Positions 1-8,241 are shown, counted from the stretch's first letter. The stretch is 64,000 nucleotides of DNA from Variovorax paradoxus (GCF_902712855.1 NZ_LR743507.1:4078001-4142000), one strand, 5' to 3'. Numbers and translations are program-made. Notes: generated from the sequence alone by a model not told the origin.

Positions 1-1
1 G

Positions 2-394
2 GTGTTCGACCTGGCGCACGGCGTCTGGCGATTGCGCGAACTGAGCCGCGAGCCACTGCCGATGGACAGGCTGCGCTATGCCAGCCCCGAGGAAGAAGCG
101 GCCGCGGAACTGGTGCAGGCCCGGCGCATCGCCAACGTGAAGACGCAGGCACGCGCCGACGGCGGCTTCGCGCTCAGCGGCAAGTGCAAGGGCGCATCGG
201 GCGAGCGCGAGTACCAGGTGAGCCTGCAGCTCGACAGCGACCAGCGCGTGGCGTCGGGCGAATGCCAATGCAGCCACTTCGTGCGCCATCGCATGACCAA
301 GGGACCGTGCGAGCACATGCTGGCACTGCGGCTTTCAGCCAACACAACGATCACAACGACGACAGATCAGCAAAGGATCGCAAACATCGGCTGA
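2..394 (+). CDS. SWIM zinc-finger protein, C-terminal part (5' end outside window)
   Basis: The reading frame is open from the left edge, so only the last 130 or so residues are visible. Near the end it carries a SWIM-type zinc ligand pattern: C-x-C in GECQC, then about a dozen residues, then C-E-H in GPCEHM. SWIM domains bind zinc and are thought to mediate DNA or protein contacts. The tail after the domain is low complexity, rich in Thr. The stop codon lies 12 nt before the retron RNA, so this gene may be co-transcribed with the retron. In many bacteria SWIM proteins are encoded beside MoxR-type AAA and VWA genes, which would lie to the left of this window. Confident about the domain, not about the role. 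Confidence 0.75.
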   Translation: MFDLAHGVWRLRELSREPLPMDRLRYASPEEEAAAELVQARRIANVKTQARADGGFALSGKCKGASGEREYQVSLQLDSDQRVASGECQCSHFVRHRMTKGPCEHMLALRLSANTTITTTTDQQRIANIG

Positions 395-405
395 TACACT
401 GCTTT

Positions 406-632
406 TTGCGAACGGAGCGGGAAGGCTCTTGCAATCCGGGTGGCGCATCGCCACCCTCGCACACAGCACTTCCCAAGCGTCACTGGACGTCTCTTCACTG
501 TGCCGGATGGCCATGGTGACGCGACGACAGTACGGCTTCCTCGAAGCTCATCGGCGTCACCATGGCCATCCGGCGTCGAGTGGAGCCCTCCAGTCCCGAG
601 GCTCTTCGACGAGATTCCCGCTTCGTTCGCAA
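406..632 (+). ncRNA. Retron msr-msd RNA
   Basis: The outer arms 406-423 (a1) and 615-632 (a2) pair over 18 bp with a single G-U wobble, the hallmark a1/a2 stem of a retron. Just inside a1 are G424/G425, candidates for the branching guanosine that primes the 2'-5' linked cDNA. An msr-type hairpin follows at 438-456 (8-bp stem, 3-nt loop). The msd part is one long hairpin: 502-522 pairs perfectly with 554-574 over 21 bp. It is extended by 494-499/579-584 and 482-487/589-594, and capped by a small hairpin at 534-548. The RNA starts 12 nt after the SWIM gene and ends 39 nt before the reverse transcriptase start. Copying from a2 through the msd would give msDNA of very roughly 115-140 nt; that length is an inference. 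Confidence 0.9.
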
Positions 633-671
633 TTTTTTCTTCAGCAGTGCATCGGCCGGTGGCGCAGCGCC

Positions 672-2618
672 ATGACCATGCAGTCTCCCCCCGCTTCCTC
701 CATTCCCGATTCGGCGCTCACGCGCGAGCAGCTTTACGAGCGCATCCGCAACAGCTCGAAGCAGGAGGTCGTCCTCGAAGAGATGCAGCGCCTCGGCTTC
801 TGGCCGCAGGACGCGACGCAACCCACCGTCGAGGCGCAGCTGATCCGCCGCGAGACCGAACTGCAGACGGCCCTCTCGAAGCTCGGCGACGAGCTGCGCG
901 GCATCGAGGACCGTGACCGGGCCCTGAAGTCGATGCGCAAGGAACGCATGGCCAAGGCCCGGGAACGCCGCGAGGAAACCCGCCAGCGCCTCGCGCAAGG
1001 CCGCCATGCGCGCGCCGTGGCCTGGCACGAGCGGTGCCAGCGCGAGCTGCTCTACCTCGGCGACGGTGTCTCGGGCGGACTCAACGAGGCGCACAGCGAC
1101 AGCCAGGCACTGGCGCGCAACGCCCTGCCCGCAATCGACCAGGCGGGCGAACTCGCGCAGGCGATGGGCATCGGGCTTGGCGAGCTGCGCTTCCTCGCGT
1201 GGCACCGCGAGGTCGCCAGCGTGAGCCACTACCAGCGCTTCACCATCGCCAAGAAGAGCGGCGGCGAGCGCCACATCTCGGCGCCCATGCCGCGCCTGAA
1301 GCGCGCGCAGTACTGGGTGCTCGACAACATCCTTGCCAGGATGCCGGTGCACGAGGCGGTGCACGGCTTCCTGCCGGGGCGCTCGATCCTCACCAACGCC
1401 GCGCCGCACGTGGGCCAGGACGTGGTGATCAACCTCGACCTGAAGGACTTCTTTCCTTCGATCGGCATGCGGCGCGTGCGCGGCGTGTTCCGCCAGCTCG
1501 GCTATTCGTCGCAGGTGGCGAGCCTGCTGGCGCTGCTGTGCACCGAGGCGCCGACCGACGAAGTGCAGCTCGACGGCCGGCGCTACTTCGTCGCGCGCGG
1601 CGAGCGCGTGCTGCCGCAGGGCGCACCGACCAGCCCGATGCTCACCAACCTGCTGTGCCGACGGCTCGATGCGCGGCTGGCCGCGAGCGCGGCGAAGCTG
1701 GGCTTTCGCTACACCCGCTACGCCGACGACCTGAGCTTCTCTGCGGATCCCGCGCACAGCCGCGACACCGGCAAGCTGCTCTGGCGCGTGAAGCAGATCG
1801 TGGCCAGCGAGGGCCTCACGGTGCACCCCGACAAGCAGCAGGTGATGCGCCGCCATCGCCAGCAGCACGTGACGGGCATCGTGGTCAACGACAAGCTCTC
1901 TGTGGACCGCGACACGCTGCGGCGCTTCCGCGCGGTCCTGCACCAGGCGGAGCGGCACGGACCGCAGGGCCTGCAGTGGAACGGCAACACCGACGTGATC
2001 GGCGCGCTGCGCGGCTATGCGAACTTCATCGCGATGACCGACCCGGCGCGTGGCGCGCCCTATCTGCAACGCGTTCGGGCGCTGGCCGACAAGCACAAGG
2101 GCAGCACGGCGACCGCACCCACGGCAGCACCGGCCGCGCAGGAGCCTGCGCAGCGCAAGCTCCCCGCAGGGCACTTCCGCGCGCAGTCCGCCGCGGGCCA
2201 GGCGCCGTGGCCCGCGTGGTGGAAACCGGCCGAGGCTGCGGCACCGGTGCTCGAGAAGACGACCGAGCAGATCGCCGCCGAGAAGAAGGCGCAACGCGAC
2301 GCAGCGCGCGAAAGCGCTTCTGCAGCGCCCGCGCCGCCGGCCCCCGCAAGGACCGCGGCTGCGGCACCCGCATCCACGCCCGCCCAACCCGCGGCGCCCG
2401 GTCCCGGCTCGCACGTCGCCTGGATCGTCAGCATGATGGTGCAGGCGCTCTACGTGGTCACGGTGTTCCTGTCGGGATCGAGCCCCCTGATCTGGCTGCT
2501 GACGGGCGGCGTGTTCATCGGCAACTTCCTGCGGCGCAAGACCGGCTGGGGCAACTTCATCGCCGCCGTGGTGGTGTCCTCGGCGCTGGCCGCGCTCGTG
2601 CACGGCATGAAGAACTGA
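672..2618 (+). CDS. Retron reverse transcriptase with C-terminal membrane domain
   Basis: 648 aa from the ATG at 672. The frame is open upstream to 429, but that stretch is the retron RNA. Residues 17-130 are a charged, helix-rich N-terminal extension. Residues 185-455 are the reverse transcriptase: NAAPH at 242-246 (retron region X), DLKDFFPS at 256-263, LPQGAPTSP at 314-322, YADD at 350-353, and VTG at 400-402 (retron region Y). A Pro/Ala-rich linker covers about 478-580. Hydrophobic segments follow at about 583-600, 604-620 and 628-644, so the C-terminus probably sits in the inner membrane. The enzyme should make msDNA from the RNA just upstream. Most retron defence systems have a separate effector gene; here the membrane domain fused to the RT could be the effector, as with the separate 2TM effector of retron Ec48. 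That last step is inference. Confidence 0.93.
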   Translation: MTMQSPPASSIPDSALTREQLYERIRNSSKQEVVLEEMQRLGFWPQDATQPTVEAQLIRRETELQTALSKLGDELRGIEDRDRALKSMRKERMAKARERREETRQRLAQGRHARAVAWHERCQRELLYLGDGVSGGLNEAHSDSQALARNALPAIDQAGELAQAMGIGLGELRFLAWHREVASVSHYQRFTIAKKSGGERHISAPMPRLKRAQYWVLDNILARMPVHEAVHGFLPGRSILTNAAPHVGQDVVINLDLKDFFPSIGMRRVRGVFRQLGYSSQVASLLALLCTEAPTDEVQLDGRRYFVARGERVLPQGAPTSPMLTNLLCRRLDARLAASAAKLGFRYTRYADDLSFSADPAHSRDTGKLLWRVKQIVASEGLTVHPDKQQVMRRHRQQHVTGIVVNDKLSVDRDTLRRFRAVLHQAERHGPQGLQWNGNTDVIGALRGYANFIAMTDPARGAPYLQRVRALADKHKGSTATAPTAAPAAQEPAQRKLPAGHFRAQSAAGQAPWPAWWKPAEAAAPVLEKTTEQIAAEKKAQRDAARESASAAPAPPAPARTAAAAPASTPAQPAAPGPGSHVAWIVSMMVQALYVVTVFLSGSSPLIWLLTGGVFIGNFLRRKTGWGNFIAAVVVSSALAALVHGMKN

Positions 2619-2728
2619 CAACGCGCCGTTCGCACCGGGCTGCGGCGAAACCACAACGCGCTTCACAGCGCGAGGCAAGCCCGCTACATTCGGCGCTTCG
2701 ACAACCACACGGAAAGCGGAGGTGCACG

Positions 2729-2785
2729 ATGGAAGACACTGCAATTCAAGCCCCCACCCACGTGCTGTTTGTCGGCCCCTGCTGA
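2729..2785 (+). CDS. Possible 18-aa leader peptide
   Basis: A short frame encodes MEDTAIQAPTHVLFVGPC and ends in TGA. It has a good ribosome-binding site (GGAGG, 7 nt before ATG), stronger than that of the acetyltransferase gene downstream. About 10 nt after the stop lies a small GC-rich hairpin (CCCGG AAC CCGGG type). The order leader, hairpin, gene suggests an attenuator or translational coupling device, but nothing shows what it senses. It may also be a chance ORF. The remaining bases from 2619 to 2943 hold nothing else that can be recognised. Confidence 0.35.
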   Translation: MEDTAIQAPTHVLFVGPC

Positions 2786-2943
2786 ACTGACCCCGGAACC
2801 CCGGGTTCGCGCGCTCGCCGCGCCATCGGTTCGCTCGTTGCGGTCTTGCCGACCGCATCGCCTCCAAGCCGCTCCGATTCAAGAAACGCCGTTGCCGCAC
2901 GCATGTGCTGGCAGCGTCACGTTCATTTGTCGAGCCAACCACC

Positions 2944-4056
2944 ATGTTCGAAGACCATGCCGCATCCGCGCGGCAGACCGTGACCACCGTGTTCGATCCC
3001 CAGCGCGCGAGCGAAGCCGACTGGGACCGCGCCCTCGCCTGCTGGCGCCTGCGCCATGCCGAGGATCATCCCCACGGGCCCGTCCCGGCCGATGCCGACA
3101 CCCGGCACGCCGTGCTGCGGCACGACCCGCTCCATGTCGTGCACCGCGTGCTGGCCGCCGGCCCGGACGGCGAATGGGTCGGCAGCCTGAATGCCAGCTT
3201 CCGCCGCGAAGGCACGCCCGAACACGAGGCCTTCGCGCCTTTCGTCGACGCGTGGGGCGGCGTGCTGCGCGCGCACCAGCGCCGCGGCGTGGCCAGCACG
3301 CTGCTGCGCGCCCTGCTGGCGCTGATGAATGCACACGGCAAGTCGATCGCCACGTTCCGGACGCACCGGCCCGAAGGCCATGCCTTCCTGCAGGCCATCG
3401 GCGCCGTGGAGAAACACCGCAGCGTCGAGAACCGCATGCGCTTCGCGGGCCTCGACTGGCAGGCGCTCGCGCGCTGGCGCAGCGACGGCTTCGCGCCCGC
3501 GCACGGCCTTCGCGCCGACGTGCACGCGGGCCGCGTGCCTTTCGAGCGGCTCGCCACGCTGATAGCACCGCTCTCGCAACTGCTGGGCGACGCGCCCACC
3601 GGCAAGCTCGAACGACCGCCGATGCTCTACGACCTGGAGGGCTATCGCAGCTGGTATGCCGACCTGGACCAGCGCGGCGGCGACCACTTCCTCGTGCTGC
3701 TGCTCGACGGCGACGAAGTTGCCGCGGTGTGCGACGCCAACTGGACTCCGCGCCTTCCCGATCGCATGTACCAGAACCTCACCGCGGTGGCGCGCCGCTG
3801 GCGAGGCAAAGGCCTGGCCAAGGGCGTGAAGGCCGCGATGCTGCAGCTCGTGCGCGAGCACCACCCGGAAGTGACGCTGGCGGTCACCAGCAACGCGGAG
3901 GTCAACGCGCCGATGCTCGCCATCAACCGGCAACTCGGCTTCGAAGCGCACCGGCACGACGGCCTGTACCAGATCGGCACCGAAGGCCTGACCGCCTTTC
4001 TCTCGACACGCCCGCCGTTCTCGCCACGGCACGAAGCGGCGGAGGCACGCTCATGA
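2944..4056 (+). CDS. GNAT-family N-acetyltransferase with two GNAT domains
   Basis: 370 aa from ATG 2944; an ATG 39 nt upstream is in frame but has no better ribosome site. The protein has two acetyl-CoA-binding folds in tandem. The N-terminal one has the Q/R-x-x-G-x-G/A-like turn in AHQRRGVASTLL. The C-terminal one has WRGKGLAKGVKAAML followed by the typical beta-bulge stretch TSNAEVNAPMLAINRQLGF. GNAT enzymes move an acetyl group from acetyl-CoA to an amine; the substrate cannot be read from the sequence. Its stop overlaps the start of the RIO kinase gene (ATGA), so the two are probably translated together. Confidence 0.85.
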   Translation: MFEDHAASARQTVTTVFDPQRASEADWDRALACWRLRHAEDHPHGPVPADADTRHAVLRHDPLHVVHRVLAAGPDGEWVGSLNASFRREGTPEHEAFAPFVDAWGGVLRAHQRRGVASTLLRALLALMNAHGKSIATFRTHRPEGHAFLQAIGAVEKHRSVENRMRFAGLDWQALARWRSDGFAPAHGLRADVHAGRVPFERLATLIAPLSQLLGDAPTGKLERPPMLYDLEGYRSWYADLDQRGGDHFLVLLLDGDEVAAVCDANWTPRLPDRMYQNLTAVARRWRGKGLAKGVKAAMLQLVREHHPEVTLAVTSNAEVNAPMLAINRQLGFEAHRHDGLYQIGTEGLTAFLSTRPPFSPRHEAAEARS

Positions 4057-4904
4057 AGGCGCCCCCGCGACTGCAGGCATTGATCGACGAAGGCCTGGTC
4101 GACAGCGTCGTGCGCCAGCTCATGAGCGGCAAGGAGGCGACGGTCTACGTGGTGCGCTGCGGCGAGGAAACGCGTTGCGCCAAGGTTTACAAGGAGGCCG
4201 ACAGGCGCAGCTTCCGGCAGGCGGTCGACTACACCGAGAACCGGCGCGTCAAGAACACCCGCGAGGCGCGCGCCATGGCCAAGGGCACGCGCTTCGGCCG
4301 CAAGGTGACCGAGGCGATCTGGCAAAGCGCCGAGGTCGACGCGCTCCATTGGCTGGCCGCCGCCGGCGTGCGCGTGCCGACGCCGCACAACTTCCTCGAG
4401 GGCGTGCTGCTGATGGACCTCGTGACCGACGCCCGCGGCGATGCCGCGCCGCGCCTCAACGACACGATGCTTTCGCCCGAGGAGGCCGTGCGCCACCATG
4501 CAAGCCTGCTGAGGGAGGTGGTGCGCATGCTGTGCGCCGGCATCGTGCACGGCGATCTCTCGGAGTTCAACGTGCTGCTGGCCGGGGACGGGCCCGTGAT
4601 CATCGACCTGCCGCAGGCCGTCGATGCCGCAGGCAACAACCACGCCCGTCGCATGCTGCTGCGCGATGTCGGGAATCTGCGCAATTTCTTCGGCCGGTTC
4701 GCGCCGGCCCTGCTGGGCACGCACTACGGCGACGAGATCTGGCAGCTCTACGAGCGCGGCCTGCTGCGCCCCGGTACCGAACTGACGGGCACCTTCGCGC
4801 GCGAGACCGGACCGGTCGACCTGGGCAAGGTGCTGCGCGAGGTGGACGACGCGCGCGAGGAGGAGGCGGCCCGGCGGCTGCGCATGCGCACGCCGCGACA
4901 ATAG
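4053..4904 (+). CDS. RIO1-type serine protein kinase
   Basis: 283 aa, starting at the ATG that overlaps the stop of the acetyltransferase gene. The frame is open far upstream, but that part is a shadow of the neighbour. Features of a RIO kinase are visible: a compact glycine loop SGKEATVYVV, a lysine in CAKVYK, the catalytic HGDLSEFN, and a metal-binding IIDLPQAVD. Bacterial RIO kinases are soluble Ser/Thr kinases or ATPases with few known targets; archaeal and eukaryotic relatives act in ribosome maturation. The coupling to a GNAT gene hints at a shared role in protein modification. Family confident, function unknown. Confidence 0.85.
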   Translation: MKAPPRLQALIDEGLVDSVVRQLMSGKEATVYVVRCGEETRCAKVYKEADRRSFRQAVDYTENRRVKNTREARAMAKGTRFGRKVTEAIWQSAEVDALHWLAAAGVRVPTPHNFLEGVLLMDLVTDARGDAAPRLNDTMLSPEEAVRHHASLLREVVRMLCAGIVHGDLSEFNVLLAGDGPVIIDLPQAVDAAGNNHARRMLLRDVGNLRNFFGRFAPALLGTHYGDEIWQLYERGLLRPGTELTGTFARETGPVDLGKVLREVDDAREEEAARRLRMRTPRQ

Positions 4905-4925
4905 CGGACCGAACCCGCCTGCCCG

Positions 4926-5861
4926 ATGACTTCCTCCGCCCTGCCGAACCCCGCTCCGCGTCCGCCGCTTTTTACCGCCGCACGGCAGATCGCCAGGGCC
5001 GCCGCGTTCGTGGCGCTGGGCTTCGGCCCGGCGGCGCACGCGGCCGGCATCCGCCTCGAGGACGACCGCGGCACCACCGTCGAGCTGCAGGCGCCGGCCC
5101 GGCGCATCGTGTCGCTGATGCCTTCGCTGACCGAAACCGTCTGCGCGCTCGACGCCTGCGACCGGCTTGTGGGCATCGACCGCCATGCCAACTGGCCGCA
5201 GTCGGTCAAGGGCCTGCCCCAGGTGGGCGGGATCGACGACGCCAACATCGAGCGCATCGTCGCGCTCAAGCCCGACCTGGTGCTGCTGCGCCCGCGCAGC
5301 CGCGCGGCCGAGCCGCTGGAGCGTCTGGGCATCAAGGTGCTGGCGCTCGACGCCAAGACCCACGCCGACATGCGCCGCACGATGGAGACCGTGGCCCGCG
5401 CCACCGGCCGCCCCGGCGCGGGCGAGGCCTACTGGCGCAAGCTCGACGCCGGGCTGGACGCCGCGCGCGCCCGCGTGCCGGCCGGCTGGCAGGGGCGGCG
5501 CGTGTACTTCGAGGTGCACGGTGGCATGGCTGCGGCGAGCGAGAGTTCCTTCATCGGCGAGACGCTGGCGCGCCTCGGGCTGGGCAACGCGGTGCCCGGC
5601 ACGCTCGGCCCGTTCCCCAAGATGAGCCCCGAATTCGTGGTGCGCGCCGACCCCGACGTGCTGATGGTGTCCGCGCTGGGCGAGATCTCGGCCATGGCCG
5701 CGCGGCCGGGCTGGTCGGCCATGTCGGCCATCAGGCGCGGGCGCGTGTGCAGCTTCGCCTCGGCGCGCTTCGACCTGATGATGCGGCCCGGCCCGCGGCT
5801 GGACGAGGCGGCCGACGCCATCGTGGGCTGCCTGGCCTCGCTGGGCGACGCGAAGCCCTGA
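4926..5861 (+). CDS. BtuF-like periplasmic cobalamin/metal-chelate binding protein
   Basis: 311 aa with an N-terminal hydrophobic export signal ending near AAHAAG (about residue 40). The body matches the helical-backbone metal receptor fold: a conserved PARRIVSLMPSLTETVCAL start, GIDRHANWPQSVKGLPQVGG, and NIERIVALKPDLVLL. BtuF proteins deliver vitamin B12 to the BtuCD transporter; relatives bind siderophores. No permease or ATPase gene is adjacent, so it must work with components encoded elsewhere. It sits 21 nt after the RIO kinase gene and is probably in the same transcript. No cobalamin riboswitch is seen in front of it, unlike the cobalt operon further along. Confidence 0.82.
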   Translation: MTSSALPNPAPRPPLFTAARQIARAAAFVALGFGPAAHAAGIRLEDDRGTTVELQAPARRIVSLMPSLTETVCALDACDRLVGIDRHANWPQSVKGLPQVGGIDDANIERIVALKPDLVLLRPRSRAAEPLERLGIKVLALDAKTHADMRRTMETVARATGRPGAGEAYWRKLDAGLDAARARVPAGWQGRRVYFEVHGGMAAASESSFIGETLARLGLGNAVPGTLGPFPKMSPEFVVRADPDVLMVSALGEISAMAARPGWSAMSAIRRGRVCSFASARFDLMMRPGPRLDEAADAIVGCLASLGDAKP

Positions 5862-5883
5862 GCCCCGCGGCCCGGGCGATGAG

Positions 5884-7194
5884 GTGTTCCGGCCCTTCCG
5901 GCAACCGCAACCGCAACCGCTGTCGTACCATTGGCTTACCTTGACCCCCGGCTCCCAAAACCCTTCCGCCTCACCGGCGCCTCCGGCTTCCACGGGAAGC
6001 CTCGGCTCGATCGATTCCGTCGAGGCGATCGCGCGTGACGTTGCGGCCATCGCGCGAATCAGCGCAGTGCCCTCGCTGTTGAAGATCATCTGCCAGAACA
6101 CCGGCATGGGCTTTGCCGCCGTCGCCCGCGTGACGGACGGCACCTGGACCGCCTGCGCAGTGCAGGACGACATCCAGTTCGGCCTGCTCCCCGGCGGCCA
6201 GCTCAAGGTGGAGACCACGCTGTGCAGCGAATCGCGTGCGGCCCGCCAGCCGGTGGTGATCGACCGGGCCAGCATCGACCCGGTCTACTTCAACCACCAC
6301 ACGCCGCGCATGTACAACATCGAGAGCTACATCTCGGTGCCGATCATCCACAGCAACGGCGAGTACTTCGGCAACCTCTGCGCCATCGATCCGCGCCCGG
6401 CCGTGGTGTCCGACGCGCGCGTGGTGTCGATGTTCACCGCCTTCGCCGACCTGATCGCGCGCCAGCTCGAGAACGAGGACCGGCAGGAACGCACCGAGGT
6501 CGAACTGCAGTCGGAGCGCGTCACGGCCGAGCTGCGCGAGCAGTTCATCGCGGTGCTGGGGCACGACCTTCGCAACCCGTTGTCGGCGGTGGGCGCCGCG
6601 GCCGAGCTGCTGGCGCGCCGCGAGTCGGAGCCCGACCTGGTCAGGCTCGGCGCGCGGCTCAAGGCCAGCACGCGGCGCATGTCGGCACTGATCGACGACG
6701 TGCTCGACTTCGCGCGGGTGCGCCTGGGCGCTGGCATGAGCCTCAGCATCCGCGAAGCCGACTTCCTGGCTTCGGCGCTGAAGGACGTGGTCGAGGAGGT
6801 GCGCGCTGCCAATCCGCAGCTCGACATCCGCGACGACATCGCCATCAACGGCACGGTGCGCTGCGACCAGGGCCGCATCCAGCAGGTACTGTCCAACCTG
6901 ATCGGCAACGCGGTGACGCACGGCGCGCCCGATCGGCCGATCGAGGTGCGCGCCGCCATCGAGGGCGACGACCTCGTGCTGTCGGTGACCAACGGCGGCA
7001 CGCCGATCCCGCCGGACGACCTGGCAAAGATCTTCCAGCCCTACTGGCGGCCCGCGAACAGCAAGCCCGGCGGCGGGCTCGGGCTGGGCCTCTACATCGC
7101 ATCGGAGATCGTCGCCGGCCACGCAGGCACGCTGCGCGTCACCTCGGGGGCAAGCGAGGGCACATGCTTTCTCGCGACGATCCCGGCGGCGTAG
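5884..7194 (+). CDS. GAF-domain sensor histidine kinase (soluble, orphan)
   Basis: 436 aa if translation begins at GTG 5884; TTG 5941 is an alternative that removes 19 residues, and neither has a clear ribosome site. A GAF domain spans about 60-190. Then come the dimerisation/phosphoacceptor helix with VLGHDLRNP (His 227), an N-box NLIGNAVTHG, and glycine boxes including GGGLGLGLYI. There are no membrane segments, so it senses a cytoplasmic signal. No response regulator gene lies next to it. Variovorax-like genomes carry many such GAF kinases. Catalytic motifs look intact. Confidence 0.88.
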   Translation: MFRPFRQPQPQPLSYHWLTLTPGSQNPSASPAPPASTGSLGSIDSVEAIARDVAAIARISAVPSLLKIICQNTGMGFAAVARVTDGTWTACAVQDDIQFGLLPGGQLKVETTLCSESRAARQPVVIDRASIDPVYFNHHTPRMYNIESYISVPIIHSNGEYFGNLCAIDPRPAVVSDARVVSMFTAFADLIARQLENEDRQERTEVELQSERVTAELREQFIAVLGHDLRNPLSAVGAAAELLARRESEPDLVRLGARLKASTRRMSALIDDVLDFARVRLGAGMSLSIREADFLASALKDVVEEVRAANPQLDIRDDIAINGTVRCDQGRIQQVLSNLIGNAVTHGAPDRPIEVRAAIEGDDLVLSVTNGGTPIPPDDLAKIFQPYWRPANSKPGGGLGLGLYIASEIVAGHAGTLRVTSGASEGTCFLATIPAA

Positions 7195-7249
7195 ACAAGG
7201 CCGCCCACGCAGCGCGGCACGCCGCACCCGCAGATTTTCTTTCTTTCCC

Positions 7250-7747
7250 ATGAAGCATCACAAGCGAACCTCGTCCACCCCCTTCGTGCGGGTAGGCCCC
7301 AGCGGCGTGCACGGCCTGGGCGCCTTCGCCACGCGCGACCTTCCCGCCGAAGCCTTCCTCGGCCTCTACGAAGGCCGCCGCTACACCAAGGCCGAGATCG
7401 CCACGAAGGTGTGGGACGACCAGCTCACCTACCTGTTCACGTTGACGAACCAGGAAACCATCGACGGTGCCAAGGGCGGCAATGCGACACGCCACCTCAA
7501 CCACTCGTGCGAGCCGAACTGCGAGGCGGTCGAGGAATACGACGAAAGCGGCGAGCTGGTGCTGAAGTTCCAGACGCTGACGGAAGTGGACGCGGGCGAC
7601 GAGCTGTTCATCGACTACTCGCTCACAGCCGACGACGGCTCTCCGCCATCGAAGTACCCCTGCCACTGCGGCGCGCCCAGCTGCCGCGGAACGATGCTGG
7701 CGCCCGTCGACACCGCGTTGCCGCCGGTGGACCAAGCCGCCGCCTGA
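7250..7747 (+). CDS. SET-domain lysine methyltransferase-like protein
   Basis: 165 aa made almost entirely of a SET domain. It has GVHGLGAFATRD near residues 19-30, the pseudoknot motif NHSCEPNC at 84-91, and GDELFIDYS at 116-124. A cysteine-rich post-SET segment follows (Cys 138, 140, 145), expected to bind zinc together with a cysteine of the NHSC motif. SET proteins transfer methyl groups from S-adenosylmethionine to lysine side chains. They are common in eukaryotes and sporadic in bacteria, where targets include ribosomal proteins or are unknown. It follows the histidine kinase by 55 nt. Confidence 0.88.
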   Translation: MKHHKRTSSTPFVRVGPSGVHGLGAFATRDLPAEAFLGLYEGRRYTKAEIATKVWDDQLTYLFTLTNQETIDGAKGGNATRHLNHSCEPNCEAVEEYDESGELVLKFQTLTEVDAGDELFIDYSLTADDGSPPSKYPCHCGAPSCRGTMLAPVDTALPPVDQAAA

Positions 7748-7775
7748 GGCCACGGCGGCGAAGCAGCCGCCACGG

Positions 7776-8117
7776 TCACTGCGCAGTGCCGCGCAAACTG
7801 CGCAGTTGCGATTCGGCCTGCTCGAGTTCCGAACGGAGCACGCGGATCTCCTGCTCCAGGCGCTCGATGCGCGCCTCGCGGCCCTGCGGCGCGGCCGGTG
7901 CCGTGCACCGCACCTGCAGCCCGGCGAGCGCGTCGGCCAGCTCGCGGCGGCGCAGCATCTGGCCTCTTGAGCGGGCCAGGTCGATGTCGCGCTCGAGCAG
8001 GGCCTCCTGCGCCTTGCAGTCCTCGCCCTTCAAAGGAGCTGCGGCCGGTGCGGACTGGGCGAAGGCAGGTGCGGCCAGCGTCAACGCAAGGGCCAGGAAG
8101 CAGGGTTTCACACGCAT
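7776..8117 (-). CDS. DUF1090 family secreted protein
   Basis: 113 aa from ATG 8117; the longer open frame upstream is antisense noise. A signal peptide is clear (MRVKPCFLALALTLAAPAFA). The mature part begins with LKGEDCKAQEALLERDIDLARSRG and ends in a heptad-rich coiled coil (about residues 75-110). This matches the DUF1090/YqjC family of small periplasmic proteins of unknown function. It is convergent with the SET gene and lies downstream of the chelatase operon, separated from it by about 120 nt. That gap contains a GC-rich hairpin at 8203-8222 without a following T-run. Confidence 0.7.
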   Translation of the reverse strand: MRVKPCFLALALTLAAPAFAQSAPAAAPLKGEDCKAQEALLERDIDLARSRGQMLRRRELADALAGLQVRCTAPAAPQGREARIERLEQEIRVLRSELEQAESQLRSLRGTAQ

Positions 8118-8241
8118 GCCGCACGGTACCCGAACTTCTTCGCCGCGAGTCCGTACAGCCCTCGAAGGGATCCGGCCATGCGTCTTTTTCGAAGCACTGT
8201 CTGCAGGCCTGCGCGGGCCTGCGTGGAACGGTGCCGGGGCC

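Noticed and set aside
429..671. N-terminal extension of the RT from an upstream start
   Set aside because: The stretch lies inside the msr-msd RNA with its perfect inverted repeats; the ATG at 672 after a2 is the natural start.
495..2987. 830-aa frame on the minus strand over the retron
   Set aside because: It is the reverse shadow of the RT gene and of the retron RNA; no conserved domain is seen and the RT frame has unmistakable motifs.
3642..6275. 877-aa minus-strand frame over RIO kinase and BtuF genes
   Set aside because: Composition is that of a reverse-complement shadow and the plus-strand genes have clear families.
8203..8222. Rho-independent terminator after chlD
   Set aside because: A 7-bp GC hairpin is present but no T-run follows on the minus strand, so it is mentioned only as a hairpin.
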